This document shows positions 17,804 to 26,704 of a stretch of 64,000 nt of DNA, in pieces. The first letter of the stretch is position 1. Each line of letters begins with the position of its first letter. The position numbers and the translations under genes are program-made. A model generated the notes under the pieces. That model did no database searches. It had not been told where the DNA came from and was given only the letters and a program-made list of their open reading frames with translations. The stretch is from Hydrogenophilales bacterium 16-61-112 (GTDB taxonomy: Bacteria; Pseudomonadota; Gammaproteobacteria; Burkholderiales; Thiobacillaceae): NCBI GenBank assembly GCA_002257045.1, contig NCHD01000004.1:1-64000 (forward strand), read 5' to 3'.

Positions 17804-18430
17804 ATGCATACAATCAATACACTCATCGCACGCATCGGCGTTGTGTTTGCAATCGTGGCCATGGCGGGCTGCTCCAGCACCCCGACTTACCCGCCCGCGC
17901 CTGCGCAGGTCACTGAGCGTGACTGGAACTATCAGCTGGGGCCGGGCGATTCGGTGAGCGTGTTCGTGTGGCGTAATCCAGAAGTGTCGGGCAGTTTTCC
18001 GATTCGCCCGGACGGCAAGATGACCATGAACCTGATCGAGGACCTGCAGGCTTCCGGCAAGACGCCCAGCCAGCTGGCGCGCGATATCGAGAAGGCGCTG
18101 TCGAAATACATCCAGGAGCCCATTGCGACCGTGATCGTAGGCGGCGGCATCGGTCCCTATGACCAGCAGATCCGGGTCGTTGGCGAAGCCAGCAAGCCGC
18201 AGGCGCTGGGCTATCGCGAAAACATGAGTCTGATCGATCTGATGATTGCCGTAGGCGGGCTGACCGACTTCGCGGACGGCAACAAGGCTTACCTGCAACG
18301 GATCGCGCCTGATGGTAAGCGCATCCAGCTGGGCGTGCGTCTCGAGGACCTCATCCGCAATGGCGATATCACGGCCAATGCCGACGTTCGTCCGGGCGAT
18401 GTCCTGGTCATTCCCGAAAGCCTGTTCTGA
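17804..18430 (+). CDS. XrtA-system polysaccharide export lipoprotein (Wza/EpsA-like)
   Basis: Outer-membrane polysaccharide export protein of 208 residues, the XrtA-associated type. The lipoprotein signal ends AIVAMAGC with the lipidated Cys at about residue 23. The Poly_export domain starts at YQLGPGDSVSVFVWRNPE, followed by one SLBB-like domain (IRVVGEASKPQALGYRENMSLIDLM). It would form the outer-membrane exit channel with the beta-barrel protein at 20953. It lacks the long C-terminal helix of capsule Wza. First gene of the operon. Confidence 0.93.
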   Translation: MHTINTLIARIGVVFAIVAMAGCSSTPTYPPAPAQVTERDWNYQLGPGDSVSVFVWRNPEVSGSFPIRPDGKMTMNLIEDLQASGKTPSQLARDIEKALSKYIQEPIATVIVGGGIGPYDQQIRVVGEASKPQALGYRENMSLIDLMIAVGGLTDFADGNKAYLQRIAPDGKRIQLGVRLEDLIRNGDITANADVRPGDVLVIPESLF

Positions 18431-18435
18431 TCGTC

Positions 18436-18467
18436 AACACACCGTCAGCTGGCGGTGTGTTTGTTTT
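18436..18467 (+). terminator. Hairpin followed by T-rich tract between the first two EPS genes
   Basis: AACACACCG (18436-18444) and CGGTGTGTT (18453-18461) form a perfect 9-bp stem with an 8-base loop, followed by TGTTTT. This resembles an intrinsic terminator. Because the operon continues 20 bases later, it may act as a partial terminator that lowers expression of the downstream genes relative to the export lipoprotein. Confidence 0.6.
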
Positions 18468-18486
18468 GGTGGGATAGAGACTCTGC

Positions 18487-20019
18487 ATGGATCAAGTACT
18501 GCAACAAATTTTAGGGTACGCCAAAGCCACCTGGCAGCGGCGTTGGTGGGGCGTGGCGGTAGCCTGGCTGACGTGCATCGTTGGCTGGACCTGGGTCATG
18601 ACGATTCCTGATCGCTATGAGGCGTCGTCGCGGGTGTATGTCGACACGCAGACCCTGCTCAAGCCGCTGCTGCAAGGCCTGACGGCCGAGCCCAACGTGG
18701 AGCAGCAGATCAAGCTGATGACGCGTCAGCTGGTCAGTCGGCCCACCCTGGAAAAAGTCGCCCGCATGACTGACCTGGATGTCAAGGCGAAAACCCCCGA
18801 ACAAACCGAAGCCATGCTCAACAGCCTGGCAAGCAAGATCGCGATTGGTGATGCCGGGCAGGAAAATCTTTACACCATCAAGTTTCAGGACGCGAATGCC
18901 GATCTGGCCAAAAAAGTCGTGCAGTCGTTGCTGACCATTTTTGTCGAAACCAGTCTCGGTAAAACCCGCCAGGATATTTCCAGTTCGCAGCGTTTTATTG
19001 AGGATCAGCTGCAGCAATACCAGCAGAAACTGACCGATTCGGAAAACGCACTCAAGGAATTCAAGCAAAAGCACATTGGCATGATGCCGGGGCAGGGCGG
19101 AGACTATTACGCCAAGCTGGCCGAAGTGTCGGCCCAGTTGCGCCAGGCCCAGCTGGATCAACAGGAGGCGATCAATCGCCGCAATCAGCTCAAGCAGCAG
19201 CTGGCCGACGAGGAGCCGGAACTGGTGGCAGCAGCGGCCGCCACAACGGACGGCGAGATTGATAGCCGCATCCAGGCCTTGCAGAAGCAGATGGATCAAT
19301 TGCGCCTGCAGTACACCGATCTGCATCCGGATATCCAGGCCAACAAGCGTCTGGTCGAGCGGCTGGAAGCACAGAAGAAAATCGATATGGCTGCCCGCAA
19401 GGCAGATCCGGCGGGTTCCAAAATCCAGAACCCGGTTTATCAGCAGCTGACCATCGCCATTGCCGAGGCTGACGCAACGGTCGCTTCCCTGCAGGCGCGC
19501 GTGGGCGAGTATCAGCGACGCTATAACGAGTTGCGTAGTGCGTCCAACATGGTTCCGCAGGTCGAGCAGGAATACACCCAGCTGATGCGCGACTACGAAG
19601 TCTATCGCCAGAATTACGATGCGCTGTTGAAGCGTCGTGAGTCGGTCACCATGTCGGGCGAGGTTGAAAGCAAGACCGATACCGTCGACTTCCGCGTGAT
19701 CGACCCGCCCTTCGTCCCGAGCCAGCCCGCCTGGCCAAACCGCCCCATGCTGCTCTCCCTTGTGACGCTGGGCGGGCTGGGTGCTGGCGTGGTGGTCGCG
19801 TTCCTGCTCAGCCAGTTGCGTCGCACCGTAACGGATCGCCGTGTGCTGCGCGAGTTGACCGGCTTGCCCTTGCTGGGTGCGGTATCGCGGGTGGAAACGG
19901 ATGAAACCCGTCGCCGCAAACGCAAGGGCTTGCTGACTTATCTGGCCGCCCTCGGTAGTTTGATCGCCGCGTATGGCGGAGTCATGATCCTGCAATTGGT
20001 CATGTCGCGTGCCGGTTAG
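18487..20019 (+). CDS. XrtA-system chain-length determinant (Wzc N-terminal/PCP type)
   Basis: Polysaccharide co-polymerase of 510 residues in the inner membrane that controls chain length and export. A membrane segment lies at about residues 20-41, followed by the Wzz domain (YEASSRVYVDTQTLLKPLL), a long periplasmic coiled coil (residues about 160-400, rich in Q, E and K), the Pro-rich PPFVPSQPAWPNRP motif and a second membrane segment at about 420-440. Unusually for a PCP, a third hydrophobic segment ends the protein (YLAALGSLIAAYGGVMILQLVM); this is regular in the XrtA-associated family. The kinase is the separate next gene. Confidence 0.93.
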   Translation: MDQVLQQILGYAKATWQRRWWGVAVAWLTCIVGWTWVMTIPDRYEASSRVYVDTQTLLKPLLQGLTAEPNVEQQIKLMTRQLVSRPTLEKVARMTDLDVKAKTPEQTEAMLNSLASKIAIGDAGQENLYTIKFQDANADLAKKVVQSLLTIFVETSLGKTRQDISSSQRFIEDQLQQYQQKLTDSENALKEFKQKHIGMMPGQGGDYYAKLAEVSAQLRQAQLDQQEAINRRNQLKQQLADEEPELVAAAAATTDGEIDSRIQALQKQMDQLRLQYTDLHPDIQANKRLVERLEAQKKIDMAARKADPAGSKIQNPVYQQLTIAIAEADATVASLQARVGEYQRRYNELRSASNMVPQVEQEYTQLMRDYEVYRQNYDALLKRRESVTMSGEVESKTDTVDFRVIDPPFVPSQPAWPNRPMLLSLVTLGGLGAGVVVAFLLSQLRRTVTDRRVLRELTGLPLLGAVSRVETDETRRRKRKGLLTYLAALGSLIAAYGGVMILQLVMSRAG

Positions 20020-20027
20020 GAGAAACC

Positions 20028-20972
20028 ATGAGCATTATTGAAAAAGCGGCAGGAAAAATCGGCACCGGCGCGCCCAAGCCGGGTGTTGTGGCCAATCCGG
20101 CCGAGACGGCGCGAGACGCCAGCCTGATCGAGAGCGCGCTCAGCAAGCAAGGCAGTAGTTCACACGCCTCGCCTTTCATCGCGACAACGGTCGAGCCGAT
20201 TTTCAGCGACCCCGATGCCTCGGTGATGGAGGGCAACAGCCAGGTGCAATCGATCAATCTGGCGCGCCTGCATCGCATGGGCGTGGTGTCGCCGGATGCC
20301 GAGAAGAGCAAAATTGCAGAAGAGTTCCGCATCATCAAGCGGCCCTTGATCGCCAACGCTTTTGGACAAGGCGCGGCGCGGGTCAAGAATGGCAACCTTA
20401 TCATGGTCACCAGTTCGCTGCCGGGCGAAGGCAAAAGCTTCTGCGCCATCAACCTGGCCATCTCGATGGCGATGGAAATGGATCGCACCGTGCTGCTGAT
20501 CGACGCCGACGTCGCCAAGCCCCGGGTCCCGGAGTACCTCGGCATCCATGCCGACAAGGGCCTGTTGGATGTGCTGCAGGACAAAAATCTCAAGCTGTCC
20601 GATGTGATGATCAAGACCGACATCGCCAAGCTGACTATTTTGCCGGCCGGCCGCACCTACAAGCGCGCAACCGAATTGTTGGCGAGCGCCGCGATGACCC
20701 GTTTGATCGAGGATATCGGCAATCGGTATCCTGACCGGATCATTTTGTTCGACTCCCCACCGTTGCTGGCGACCAGCGAGTCCAGCGTGCTGGCGACTCA
20801 CATGGGGCAGATTGTCATGGTGGTGGAGGCCGAAAAAACCTCTCAGGATGCGGTGCGCGAAGCACTCAGCCACATTCAGTCGTGCGAAGTCGTGGGCATG
20901 TTACTGAATAAAACCACGCCGACCCCGGGTGCAGATTATTACTATGGTCACTATGGCAGTTACGGAAAATAA
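20028..20972 (+). CDS. XrtA-associated tyrosine autokinase (BY-kinase)
   Basis: Cytoplasmic bacterial tyrosine kinase of 314 residues, partner of the chain-length protein. Walker A is S-S-L-P-G-E-G-K-S, Walker A' is VLLIDADVAKPRVP, and Walker B lies near RIILFDSPPLL. The C-terminus ends in a tyrosine cluster (ADYYYGHYGSYGK), the expected autophosphorylation site. Residues 1-100 are a variable linker. TAGGAG precedes the ATG. The end overlaps the beta-barrel gene by 20 bases, an unusually long coupling. Confidence 0.94.
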   Translation: MSIIEKAAGKIGTGAPKPGVVANPAETARDASLIESALSKQGSSSHASPFIATTVEPIFSDPDASVMEGNSQVQSINLARLHRMGVVSPDAEKSKIAEEFRIIKRPLIANAFGQGAARVKNGNLIMVTSSLPGEGKSFCAINLAISMAMEMDRTVLLIDADVAKPRVPEYLGIHADKGLLDVLQDKNLKLSDVMIKTDIAKLTILPAGRTYKRATELLASAAMTRLIEDIGNRYPDRIILFDSPPLLATSESSVLATHMGQIVMVVEAEKTSQDAVREALSHIQSCEVVGMLLNKTTPTPGADYYYGHYGSYGK

Positions 20973-22542
20973 GGCTCATCCGCGCAAGGTGAAGCGGGTC
21001 TTGTCGCGGTGCATACCGTTGGCCCTCCTTGCGGCTGGGGTCGCGCTGCTTGCCCGTCCGGCATGGGCACTGGATTGGCGGTTTGAGCCCTCGTTGGGCG
21101 GCACGGCGACCTATACCGATAACGCCAACCAGAGTAACGTCAGCCCGGAAGACGCGATGATCTTTACCGTGAGGCCGGGCTTCAGTCTGCGCTCTGAAGG
21201 CTCGCGTCGCATTCAGGCCAATCTGAACTATGGCCTGTCGGGGGTGGCGCGTTATGGCGAGGACCAAAGCACAGACCTCAAACACAATCTGGGCGCGCTC
21301 GGCAAAGCGGAACTGATCGAGGACTTCCTGTTTGTGGACGGAACCGCAAGCGTTTCGCAGGAGCTGATTTCGCTGACGGGTTCGCCGGCCGACGCCAACA
21401 CCAACGACAGCAACCGCGCCACCGTCGGCACCTATTCGCTCAGCCCCTACATTCAGAAACGTCTCGGTACATTCGCCAATGCGCAAGCGCGCTACACCTC
21501 CGGTGGTGCGATTTTCGAGAATGATGCGGCCTCCAATTCCAACGTGAATGCCTTTACAGCCGGTCTGACCAACGGTAGCCGCTTCAAGAATTTAAGCTGT
21601 GGAATCAACTACTCCTTACGCAAGGCGAACAACAGCACCACCGCAGATACGACATTCGAGCGTGTCAGTGCGAGCGCAGGCTATGCGCTCACCCGCAAAT
21701 TCCGGGTGTTTGGTACCGTGGGTCAGGACTGGAACGACTACCTCAGCACCAGCGGAACCGATGGCTCGTCGTGGAGCGTGGGGGGGGGCTGGTCACCCAC
21801 CCGCCGCACCAGTGTTGAGGCTTCGTTTGGCAAACGCTATTTCGGCAATACCTACAGTCTGTCCGCGAGTCATCGCACCCGGATATCACGATGGACGGCC
21901 AGTTATTCAGAGAATGTCAGCGATATCACGCAACAGTTTCTGGAGCAGAGCAGCCGTGTTTTCTGGGTGTGCAACACAGGAGAAGCTGTGAGGGATACCC
22001 AGGACGTTACAAATCCCGATGCGGCAAGCTGCGTGGGGCCGTATAGTTCAGGCGAACTGACCCAGTTGGTGCTCAACAGCACTCCTGGCGTCACGATTGC
22101 CGATCTGGTGGCGGCCAATCTGCTGGATATCTCGATTGCCAATGGCGTTTACGTTATCAAGAGCTTTACTGCGGGTGTGTCTTGGGATATCGGGCGCCTG
22201 GGCTTCGGGCTGTCGGCACGCGATACCCGTCGCCTCTATCAGGCGCTTGATGATGCGCAGGACCATGTGCAGAGCCTGACCGGTTCTGTTAATTATCGGT
22301 TGTCTCCCCGAACCAGCGCCTACAGCAGCCTGTCGCTCACACGTACCAATATTGATGCGCTACTATCCGGCGGCACGGCGCGGGAGGATGACTTGCTCAG
22401 CCTTAATCTGGGCCTGAGTCATCGTTTTTCCGAGAAGCTCAACGGCGCGTTGACTTTACGCCATACCCAACGGGATTCGAACGACGCCAATTCCGACTAC
22501 GACGAAAACAGTCTCACTGCCTCGGTCAACAAGCGTTTCTGA
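20953..22542 (+). CDS. XrtA-associated outer-membrane beta-barrel protein
   Basis: Exported protein of 529 residues of the PEP-CTERM-associated outer-membrane family (pepcterm_hypo_1 type). The signal peptide (IPLALLAAGVALLARPAWA) is followed by repeated amphipathic strands such as FEPSLGGTATYTDNANQS and a C-terminus ending ...LTASVNKRF, with a terminal Phe as in outer-membrane barrels. It probably provides the outer-membrane pore for the polysaccharide. I chose ATG 20953; ATG 20944 is equally possible. Both lie inside the kinase gene. Confidence 0.85.
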   Translation: MAVTENKAHPRKVKRVLSRCIPLALLAAGVALLARPAWALDWRFEPSLGGTATYTDNANQSNVSPEDAMIFTVRPGFSLRSEGSRRIQANLNYGLSGVARYGEDQSTDLKHNLGALGKAELIEDFLFVDGTASVSQELISLTGSPADANTNDSNRATVGTYSLSPYIQKRLGTFANAQARYTSGGAIFENDAASNSNVNAFTAGLTNGSRFKNLSCGINYSLRKANNSTTADTTFERVSASAGYALTRKFRVFGTVGQDWNDYLSTSGTDGSSWSVGGGWSPTRRTSVEASFGKRYFGNTYSLSASHRTRISRWTASYSENVSDITQQFLEQSSRVFWVCNTGEAVRDTQDVTNPDAASCVGPYSSGELTQLVLNSTPGVTIADLVAANLLDISIANGVYVIKSFTAGVSWDIGRLGFGLSARDTRRLYQALDDAQDHVQSLTGSVNYRLSPRTSAYSSLSLTRTNIDALLSGGTAREDDLLSLNLGLSHRFSEKLNGALTLRHTQRDSNDANSDYDENSLTASVNKRF

Positions 22543-22624
22543 CCGATCGGGCGGGTTGGCATGTCCCTTGCGTAGTTGTAGACGGGGCAAGCCAATCCGG
22601 CCGCCAACCTCCAACGGATCGTTC

Positions 22625-23659
22625 ATGTACGAAGACTATTACCGCTTTAGCGCCAAACCGTTTCAGCTCAACCCCGACCCGCGCTTCTTTTTCGGGTCCA
22701 AGGGTCACAAGCGGGCGATGGCTTATCTCGACTATGGGCTGTCGCTGGGCGAGGGCTTTATCGTCATCACCGGCGAAGTTGGCGCGGGCAAAACCACGCT
22801 GGTGCGCAATCTGTTTCGCCAGCTCGAATCGCACAATCTGATTGCGGCGCAACTGGTCTCCACCCAGCTCGATGCCGAGGACACGCTGCGCAGCGTGGCC
22901 GCTTCGTTCGGTCTGGAGCACGAAGGCCTGACCAAATCGGCCCTGCTGAAAAATATCGAGGATTTTTTCATCGCCGCGACGCGCCAGGGCAAGCGGGTGC
23001 TGCTGGTGGTGGACGAGGCGCAAAATTTGACACCGCGCGCAGTGGAAGAACTGCGCATGCTGTCCAATTTCCAGAACGACGAACGTTCGCTGATCCAGAC
23101 CTTCCTGCTCGGGCAGCCCGAGTTTCGCGGCATCCTGCAAAGTCCCAACATGCAGCAGCTGCGCCAGCGCGTCGTGGCCTCCTACCATCTGGGCCCGCTC
23201 GGTGCGGACGAAACGCGTGGGTATATCGAGCACCGTTTGCGTACCGTCGGCTGGCAGGGGGTTCCCGGGTTTGACGACGAGGCGTTTGCCGAACTGCATC
23301 GTTTTACCGGCGGTATCCCGCGGCGTCTCAACACAACCTGCGACCGCCTGCTGCTGTTTGGTTTTCTGGAAGAAAAAAGTCATTTTGGTATCGATGAAGT
23401 CAACGAAGTGATCGCCGACCTCAAAAATGAAATCGCACATCAGGATTTCAGGGGTGATGGCGGCCTCAACGGCCAGCCTGCAACGGAGGGAAGGGTTTCC
23501 AGTGAAGAGACTGCACGACTGGTGCAGCGCGTCGAGCAAATGGAGCGTTCGGTGAACCGCATCCTGCCCATCGTGCGCAAGATTCTGTTTACCGTGAGCG
23601 AACGCAATGCAGCGGCCGAAGGCGAAACGCTGCCCGATAATCCCGAAATCACTCACTAG
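22625..23659 (+). CDS. XrtA-associated AAA ATPase (ExeA-like)
   Basis: ATPase of 344 residues, the GspA/ExeA-like type encoded in XrtA loci. The N-terminus MYEDYYRFSAKPFQLNPDP is characteristic. Walker A is GEVGAGKTT and Walker B is VLLVVDEAQNL; sensor and arginine residues follow in GGIPRRLNTTCDRLLL. The C-terminal 60 residues are a linker with a hydrophobic-charged helix. Unlike ExeA there is no obvious peptidoglycan-binding domain. Its role in assembly or secretion is inferred from neighbourhood. The ATG at 22625 fits family starts. Confidence 0.9.
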   Translation: MYEDYYRFSAKPFQLNPDPRFFFGSKGHKRAMAYLDYGLSLGEGFIVITGEVGAGKTTLVRNLFRQLESHNLIAAQLVSTQLDAEDTLRSVAASFGLEHEGLTKSALLKNIEDFFIAATRQGKRVLLVVDEAQNLTPRAVEELRMLSNFQNDERSLIQTFLLGQPEFRGILQSPNMQQLRQRVVASYHLGPLGADETRGYIEHRLRTVGWQGVPGFDDEAFAELHRFTGGIPRRLNTTCDRLLLFGFLEEKSHFGIDEVNEVIADLKNEIAHQDFRGDGGLNGQPATEGRVSSEETARLVQRVEQMERSVNRILPIVRKILFTVSERNAAAEGETLPDNPEITH

Positions 23660-23675
23660 CCCACACGGAATGAAC

Positions 23676-24779
23676 ATGACTCAAGTTTTGTGTGTTGCAG
23701 GAGCGCGTCCCAATTTCATGAAAATCGCACCGGTCATGGCCGCACTGGCCGAGACCGGCATCACAGCGCAGTTGCTGCATACCGGCCAGCATTACGATGC
23801 GGCGATGAGCGACGGCTTTTTTGCCGACCTCGGCATTCCGCGCCCGGATCATCATCTTGAAGTCGGCTCCGGCAGCCACGCGGTGCAGACGGCGGAGGTG
23901 ATGAAGCGCTTTGAGCCGGTGCTCGACAGCGTGCAACCGCAAGCCGTGCTGGTGGTGGGAGATGTCAACTCCACTATTGCCTGCGCACTGGTGGCGGCCA
24001 AGCGCGGCGTGCGCGTGATCCATGTCGAAGCCGGATTGCGCAGCTACGACCGCAGCATGCCCGAAGAAATCAACCGCGTTCTGACCGACCAGATTTCCGA
24101 TTTGCTGTTCACTACCGAAAAAAGCGCGCTGGCCAATTTGCAGCGCGAGGGCATCGACCCCGCACGCGTTGAGTTCGTCGGCAACGTGATGATCGATACC
24201 CTGTACCGCAATCTCGAACGGGCCGTGCCCAGCAGCCAGACGCTGGGGGCGGCGCTGCCGGCCTATGCCGTGCTGACGCTGCACCGGCCGTCCAACGTCG
24301 ACGACCCGGCCACGCTGGCCGCACTGCTCGATGTGATCGGTGAAATCAACGCCGTCTTGCCGGTGGTGCTGCCCCTGCATCCACGCACGCGCGGCAATAT
24401 CAAAAAATTCGGCCTGTCCGCCAGGCTAGAGCCGCTGCGCATCCTGCCGCCGCTGGGCTACCTTGAGATGCTCGGGCTGATGCGCGATGCAAAACTGGTG
24501 TTGACTGATTCGGGCGGCATCCAGGAAGAAACCACCGCGCTCGGCGTTGCGTGCCTCACGCTGCGCGACAATACCGAGCGCCCAATCACGCTGACCGAAG
24601 GCACGAATACCCTGGTCGGTGCCGATCCCGCTGCGATCCGGGCTGCATTTGAAACCGTGATGACGAGTGGCGGCCGCGCCGGTTGCATCCCGGAATACTG
24701 GGATGGCCGTGCAGCGATGCGCATCGCGCATACGCTGAAAGGCTGGTTGCCGCAACCGGCCGGCGTCAGGGGGATGTAA
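23676..24779 (+). CDS. wecB: UDP-N-acetylglucosamine 2-epimerase (WecB)
   Basis: Non-hydrolysing epimerase that makes UDP-ManNAc from UDP-GlcNAc, a precursor for the polysaccharide. The protein is 367 residues, the normal length. Motifs include GARPNFMKIAPV, HTGQHYDAAMS, EAGLRSYDRSMPEEINR, HPRTRGN and TDSGGIQEETTALGV. ATG 23676 has CGGA seven bases upstream; ATG 23670 is an alternative. No UDP-ManNAc dehydrogenase (WecC) is in the window, so ManNAc rather than ManNAcA may be incorporated. It abuts the deacetylase gene. Confidence 0.95.
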   Translation: MTQVLCVAGARPNFMKIAPVMAALAETGITAQLLHTGQHYDAAMSDGFFADLGIPRPDHHLEVGSGSHAVQTAEVMKRFEPVLDSVQPQAVLVVGDVNSTIACALVAAKRGVRVIHVEAGLRSYDRSMPEEINRVLTDQISDLLFTTEKSALANLQREGIDPARVEFVGNVMIDTLYRNLERAVPSSQTLGAALPAYAVLTLHRPSNVDDPATLAALLDVIGEINAVLPVVLPLHPRTRGNIKKFGLSARLEPLRILPPLGYLEMLGLMRDAKLVLTDSGGIQEETTALGVACLTLRDNTERPITLTEGTNTLVGADPAAIRAAFETVMTSGGRAGCIPEYWDGRAAMRIAHTLKGWLPQPAGVRGM

Positions 24780-25622
24780 ATGGCCCGCATGAAAAATGCG
24801 ATGTCGATCGACGTCGAAGACTATTTTCAGGTATCAGCGTTTGCCTCGACTATCCGGCGCGAAGACTGGGACAGCATGCCGTGCCGGGTGGAACGCAACA
24901 TCGACGTGATCCTGCAACTGCTGGACGAGGCGGGCTCCAGCGCAACTTTCTTTACCCTTGGCTGGATTGCCGAGCGCTACCCGCAGGTCGTGCGGCGGAT
25001 CGTCGACGGGGGTCACGAACTCGCCAGTCATGGCTACGGCCACCAGCGCGTATCGGATCTCACGCCGGAACAGTTTCGGCATGACATTACCCACGCCAAG
25101 CGCATCCTCGAAGACCTTGGCGGGATCGCGGTTCGCGGCTACCGCGCGCCGAGTTTTTCCATCAACCAGAACAACTGGTGGGCGGTCGAGGAACTGCAAA
25201 ATGCCGGCTACGTCTACAGTTCGAGCATTTATCCAGTCAAGCACGATCACTACGGCATGCCGGATGCGCCACGTTTTCCCAATCGCCCCAATGGCGTCGA
25301 CGGCATACTGGAACTGCCGCCCACCACGCTTGAATTGCTGGGCCGCAACCTACCGGCGGCAGGCGGCGGCTGGTTCAGGCTGTTGCCCTATTCGATGTCG
25401 CGCTGGATGCTGCGTCGCGTGAACGCGCAGGATCAGGCACCCTGCATGTTCTATTTCCACCCGTGGGAAATGGACGCCGAGCAGCCGCGCCAGCCCGGCT
25501 TGTCGGCCAAAACGCGTTTTCGGCATTACGTCAATTTGCAACGTATGCCGGGCAGAATGAAAAAACTCCTGAACGATTTTGAATGGGATCGCGTCGACCG
25601 CGTGTTCCTTCCAGCGCTTTGA
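24780..25622 (+). CDS. XrtA-associated polysaccharide deacetylase
   Basis: NodB-fold deacetylase of 280 residues (the PEP-CTERM locus type). The metal site is visible as S-I-D-V-E-D near the N-terminus and S-H-x-Y-x-H at about residues 83-88, and the catalytic segment is RGYRAPSFSI. There is no signal peptide, as usual for this group, so it may act on lipid-linked or nucleotide-linked intermediates in the cytoplasm. It starts directly after the wecB stop codon. Confidence 0.93.
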   Translation: MARMKNAMSIDVEDYFQVSAFASTIRREDWDSMPCRVERNIDVILQLLDEAGSSATFFTLGWIAERYPQVVRRIVDGGHELASHGYGHQRVSDLTPEQFRHDITHAKRILEDLGGIAVRGYRAPSFSINQNNWWAVEELQNAGYVYSSSIYPVKHDHYGMPDAPRFPNRPNGVDGILELPPTTLELLGRNLPAAGGGWFRLLPYSMSRWMLRRVNAQDQAPCMFYFHPWEMDAEQPRQPGLSAKTRFRHYVNLQRMPGRMKKLLNDFEWDRVDRVFLPAL

Positions 25623-25624
25623 AC

Positions 25625-26701
25625 ATGCCAGCTGAACTTCCACAAGGGCACGCGACTATCGCGGTGTCCGCGTCCCCTGTGACCGTGCGTGCAGCGTCGG
25701 CAAACGACGTGTCGCGCTGGGATGCCTTTGTGCTGACGCATCCGGAAGCCACGTTTTTTCATCGCATCGGCTGGAAGCGGGTGATCGAACAGGCATTTGG
25801 CCATCGAACCCATTTTTTGCTGGCAGAACGGGACGGCTCCATCGTCGGCGTGCTGCCGCTGGCCGAAATCAAAAGCCGGCTGTTCGGCCATAGCCTGGGT
25901 TCATTGCCGTTTTGCGCCTATGGCGGCATCGTCGCCAGCGACGATGCGGCGTGGCGCGGACTCGATCTTGCCGCGCAGGCGCTAGCCCGCACGCTCAAGG
26001 TGGGCGCGCTCGAATACCGCAATCAGGTCGCGCAGCATGTCGACTGGCCGGCCAAGGATCTCTACGTCACCTTCAAGAAAGCCATCGAACCCGAAACCGA
26101 AGCCAACATGAACGCCATTCCGCGCAAGCAGCGCGCGATGGTTAGAAAGGGCATCAAGGCCGGACTCACGGGCGAGATCGATCACGACACCACGCGTTTC
26201 TTTCAGGCCTATTCGGCCAGCGTGCACCGGCTCGGCACGCCGGTTTTTTCGCGCAAGTTTTTCCAGTTGCTCAAGGACGAGTTTGGCGATCATTGCGAAG
26301 TGCTGACCATCGTGCTCGGCGAGCAGGTGATCGCCAGCGTGATGTCGTTCTATTACCGCGACGAAGTGCTGCCGTATTACGGCGGCGGCGTCGATGCGGC
26401 GCGCGCCGTGGCAGGCAACGATTTCATGTATTGGGAGCTGATGCGGCGTGCCTGCGAGCGAGGCATCAAGGTGTTCGACTTCGGCCGCAGCAAGCGTGGC
26501 ACCGGCTCGTTTGATTTTAAGAAGAACTGGGGCTTCGAGCCGACGCCGCTGCACTATGAATATTTTCTGGTGAACGACAGCGACGTGCCTGAAATCAACC
26601 CGCTCAATCCGAAATACCGCCTGTTCATTCAGGCCTGGAAGAAGATGCCGCTGGCGGTTGCCAATGTGATCGGGCCGCACATCGTCAAGAATCTGGGCTG
26701 A
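25625..26701 (+). CDS. XrtA-associated FemAB-like acyltransferase
   Basis: GNAT-fold protein of 358 residues of the FemAB/MprF-like group found in XrtA loci. It contains two GNAT-like halves; typical segments are TFFHRIGWKRVIEQAFGH, MNAIPRKQRAMVRKGIKAG and FDFGRSKRGTGSFDFKKNWGFEP. FemAB proteins use aminoacyl-tRNA to attach amino acids; here an amino acid could be added to the polysaccharide, but this is inferred. ATG 25625 lies 2 bases after the deacetylase stop. Confidence 0.88.
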   Translation: MPAELPQGHATIAVSASPVTVRAASANDVSRWDAFVLTHPEATFFHRIGWKRVIEQAFGHRTHFLLAERDGSIVGVLPLAEIKSRLFGHSLGSLPFCAYGGIVASDDAAWRGLDLAAQALARTLKVGALEYRNQVAQHVDWPAKDLYVTFKKAIEPETEANMNAIPRKQRAMVRKGIKAGLTGEIDHDTTRFFQAYSASVHRLGTPVFSRKFFQLLKDEFGDHCEVLTIVLGEQVIASVMSFYYRDEVLPYYGGGVDAARAVAGNDFMYWELMRRACERGIKVFDFGRSKRGTGSFDFKKNWGFEPTPLHYEYFLVNDSDVPEINPLNPKYRLFIQAWKKMPLAVANVIGPHIVKNLG

Positions 26702-26704
26702 CGC

